DNA of 64,000 bases from Diabrotica undecimpunctata (taxonomy: Eukaryota; Arthropoda; Insecta; Coleoptera; Chrysomelidae). Both the position numbers and the translations under genes were made by a program. The stretch spans positions 70,988,660-71,052,659 of the forward strand of contig NC_092810.1 of NCBI RefSeq assembly GCF_040954645.1, in the 5' to 3' direction. The notes under the pieces were generated by a model. It was not told the origin of the DNA and made no database searches. It saw nothing but the letters and a program-made list of their open reading frames with translations. Every line of letters starts with the position of its first letter. The stretch's first letter is position 1. Shown here one piece after another: positions 61,522-64,000 of the stretch.

Positions 61522-61807
61522 ATAAAGAATGAGATGGTTGCAAGAAGAACGAACAAAGAAATGCAGTCAATCAGAAAACACACAAAAAAAAACTCTGGCG
61601 AGAGGGTACGCTTTTCTTTTTTAGGTTTTTAGGTAATTATAAGTCCAATATACACCGGGGTGTGTGAGAGCATTATACACTTGGGAATGCACACCCCAAT
61701 ACACGCACACAAATAGGATTAAGGAAAAAAGGAAAGAATTGTTGCCCAGGCATTTTATAGTCCCGACGCCACAAGGAAGTCCACAAAAAAAAAAAAAAAA
61801 AAAAAAA
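61522..61807 (+). other. LINE 3' UTR and poly-A tail
   Basis: Contains a GGGGTGTG/CACACCCC stem (about 61657-61708) and ends in 23 A residues (61785-61807). Confidence 0.75.
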
Positions 61808-61889
61808 GTGTTTTCTGATTAAATAACGTAAATTCATATTGATACATTCATACTTTTCATTAAACCGTTTAACGTAAATTTACCTTATA

Positions 61890-62560
61890 TAGCAAATGTA
61901 GAAGGGGCCCGCCAGGCCTTCTATATACCGCTCCGCGGACTAGGCCCTTAAGGCAGATCGAAATGAAAGATCTACTCGCGAAATCCGAGCACTGAGGTCA
62001 TGTGCGGCATGCATGGGCTTGGTGGCCGGACCCCTCTCGGGTGCTCAGCCGGCGAGGAGAACAAAATTTATTTTGCCAAATCGGCGGCTGAGTGACCGAG
62101 CACACACTCTTTTCCGGACATAGAGTCATCAGCTCAGGCTGATGGCTCTATGGTCGGAACACACGCTCCTTTTTCTTTTTTTAGGGACTCAAGTCCCGAC
62201 GTAAAGCTAGAGTAAAATAAATTGAGTCAGTAAAGTAAATAGGGAGAAAAGCCTAGATGTGGCTACCCCTACAGTTAGGTGGCATAACCACATTCACTAA
62301 AAACCGAGGATGTCCTATTACCCAGGGCATCTTAAGTAAATTTCAGATCATAAGCCTCCTCACGTAAGTCACACGATGAGGAGGGGTGGTGGAAAAGCCT
62401 GGGGGTCAGATAGGTACCACCTCGACTAGCGAGGTGTGACCGGTTTGATCTTCGGACATGTGGATCCCATTCTTACATTGGTATACACATGTTCCTAGGG
62501 GCAGGGTTGATCACTGCGTGTGTGTGTTCATTGATCAGCTTTATCAACAAAATTAAGTAA
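61890..62560. other. GC-rich, hairpin-rich island of unknown origin
   Basis: About 650 bp of markedly higher GC than both flanks, with no open frame. It has several strong hairpins: a 22-nt-arm hairpin at 62112-62159, CCTCCTCA/TGAGGAGG at 62355-62362 and 62377-62384, and CACCTCG/CGAGGTG at 62418-62436. Its composition resembles the untranslated region of a retroelement. It could be the 5' or 3' UTR of another LINE copy, a SINE-like unit, or a structured RNA. I do not recognise it. Confidence 0.5.
62112..62159. repeat. 22-nt-arm hairpin in the GC island
   Basis: Arms 62112-62133 (starting TTCCGGACATAGAG) and 62138-62159 pair with two mismatches and one G-U around a TCAG loop. Confidence 0.8.
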
Positions 62561-64000
62561 AGTGGACTTCTTCTTCTGGGGCTATATTAAAGATCTAGTT
62601 TACCGTGTACTTCCAACAACAATTAATGACATAATGGTCAGAATTAGAGACTCATTTCATATTGTTACGCTAACAATTTAATATTTTTTCTTCTTTTGCT
62701 TTTTGTGTATTTATTTTGTAACATGTTAATTTCTCTTGAATTTCTTGATTTTAAAACTTTTGACTGTATTTTCAGTTAAGTCTGTCTAGAAATTATTATT
62801 TTTATCGCTTCAAAGACGTTAAGTGTTTATGTTTAAAAATCCCTTTTTATAGTATATTATCTTTGGGTCAGAGTATTCAATTAGCAATGCACTTGTACGG
62901 TTCTCTCTTAATTTAGTCCATTTGAGAGGTATTTTACATAATCATTCTCAAAATTTTATTAGTTTTGGTCTAATTTAGTTAAAGCGCTATTATTTTCTCG
63001 TGGAAACAAACATTTTGAATAAAATTTTCCAAATCACTTCCTCTCCCCAAAAATTAATAAGCTTGAGGCTTATTAATACTTATAATAAAAAGAAATAACA
63101 CAACTTTTCTTGGGTCAGTCCGTTTTTAATCTTCGAGCAACATGCATTCAGCCGTTGATATTTACGTTGTTTAAAGTTTTGTTTACTTAAATAATTATGT
63201 GATACGTCGATCATTTTCTGTTTTAATTAATTAATTGCAATATTAAGAGATCTTTTCTTTTTCTTATATTTATAAAGGCCAACTGGAAATTCACTTTAAT
63301 GCCGTTACGCACTACCAGACCTTTTTTTTCGCTATCTAATTCCTGCAGAGACGGCAATACACTTCCTACTAACACCTGGTTATTAAATTTGTTAACGAGA
63401 TATGAAGGAATTTTTAAGAACACCAACCTTCGATCCTTTTAATTACTACCGAAATTCACCTGTTTCTTTGATTTTAGCAGCTCTGATTCTAACAGGCATT
63501 GAACTTTTAATGTAAGTTTTTATGACAGTTTAGAGATAACAAGTATTTTATTTTATGTGTTAATTAATATATTGTTATAAGTAATGTATTATTCTGCCAT
63601 TAAAAGTATCTATTATACACACATCAAAATATTCTAGGGGACAAAAACAAAAGGCGAGAGAGACTACAAAAGAATTTCAAGTAATTTGTTTTAAATATTT
63701 TTAATGAAAAGTTATAAACAAGTGTTCGATATAATATACAATAAACATTTTTTCTTAGCATTATCGAAACAGCTCTTAAGAATATTAATAAGTCAAATAA
63801 TGGTAGCAAAAAAAATTTAAATTTAATTTGTTGCCCCTATACTTCCAACAAAGTAGTCTTAGGTTAAGTTAGTATAGTGTATGACCTTTACGGTTGTTGA
63901 TTACTGTCCTGTATCTGTAAGGCCAACTCATGATGAGATGGTCGATGTTTTGCTGCTGTATTCTGTTTCACTCCAATGAAAGGCCTTAAAACAGTTGCTA
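62561..64000. other. anonymous AT-rich sequence
   Basis: No feature seen to the end of the window. Confidence 0.5.

Larger units (their letters stand above)
57190..61807 (+). mobile_element. nearly complete Jockey-clade LINE
   Basis: ORF1 (zinc-knuckle Gag-like) and ORF2 (APE endonuclease plus RT) overlap by 7 bp. They are followed by a 3' UTR and a 23-bp poly-A tail at 61785-61807. GC content jumps relative to the flanks. The 5' end is set just before the reading frame; little or no 5' UTR is evident, so it may be slightly 5'-truncated. No target duplication was found around the tail. It is the best preserved LINE in the window, with one frameshift in ORF2. Confidence 0.85.

Overview
The window reads as AT-rich nuclear DNA of an insect. 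The mix of Jockey- and R1-clade LINEs, RTE/CR1-like LINEs, Penelope-like elements (PLEs), a Ty3/gypsy-type LTR element, Tc1/mariner-like elements, a Crypton-type recombinase remnant and dense (TA)n microsatellites is typical of large insect genomes. A beetle is plausible, but that is a guess from the repeat mix. I find no convincing host gene. Almost every reading frame above background belongs to a mobile element, and nearly all are broken.

Layout. 1-5 kb: a hAT/ZMYM-like scrap, a decayed Jockey-clade ORF2 (+), and a decayed R1-clade LINE (-) carrying a nested tail of another LINE. 5.5-7.3 kb: (TA)n, a DUF4780-like remnant, a LINE tail, and a 268-bp tandem duplication inside AT repeats. 7.3-13 kb: mostly anonymous, with a 25-bp-arm hairpin, a tRNA-like box A and a broken tyrosine-recombinase (Crypton/KIAA1958-like) gene. 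14-20 kb: PLE-terminus element in (TA)n, a 2-kb LINE (-), and an inverted pair of PLE ends split by a LINE with a 9-bp target duplication. 20.9-25.1 kb: a large inverted repeat (arms about 1.1 kb) with (TA)n in its loop and a LINE nested in one arm. 26.7-28.3 kb: a PLE-related short element with a clean hammerhead-like motif and a PLE GIY-YIG gene fragment.

28.6-38.2 kb holds the most structured object: a tandem LTR retrotransposon array (LTR-internal-LTR-internal-LTR, minus strand) sitting in a (TA)n tract. Its LTRs are about 99% alike and carry heat-shock-element-like sites just upstream of a TATA box. Gag is split, a canonical -1 slippery heptamer precedes pol, and pol is truncated with a broken RT active site.

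39-54 kb: more LINE remnants, an unrecognised insect repeat-type gene remnant (41-42.4 kb), a Tc1/mariner-size element with a nested MITE of the same TIR family, PLE ends and a PLE coding fragment, and a diverged tandem repeat. 57.2-61.8 kb: a nearly complete Jockey-clade LINE (ORF1 intact, ORF2 broken by one frameshift) with a poly-A tail. It is followed by a GC-rich, hairpin-rich island (61.9-62.5 kb) of unknown origin. The last 1.4 kb is anonymous.

The strands worth pursuing are: (1) the heat-shock-like promoter in the LTRs; (2) hammerhead-like motifs recurring at PLE ends, several arranged as inverted pairs with no coding sequence; (3) the association of (TA)n tracts with element ends; (4) the structured GC island.
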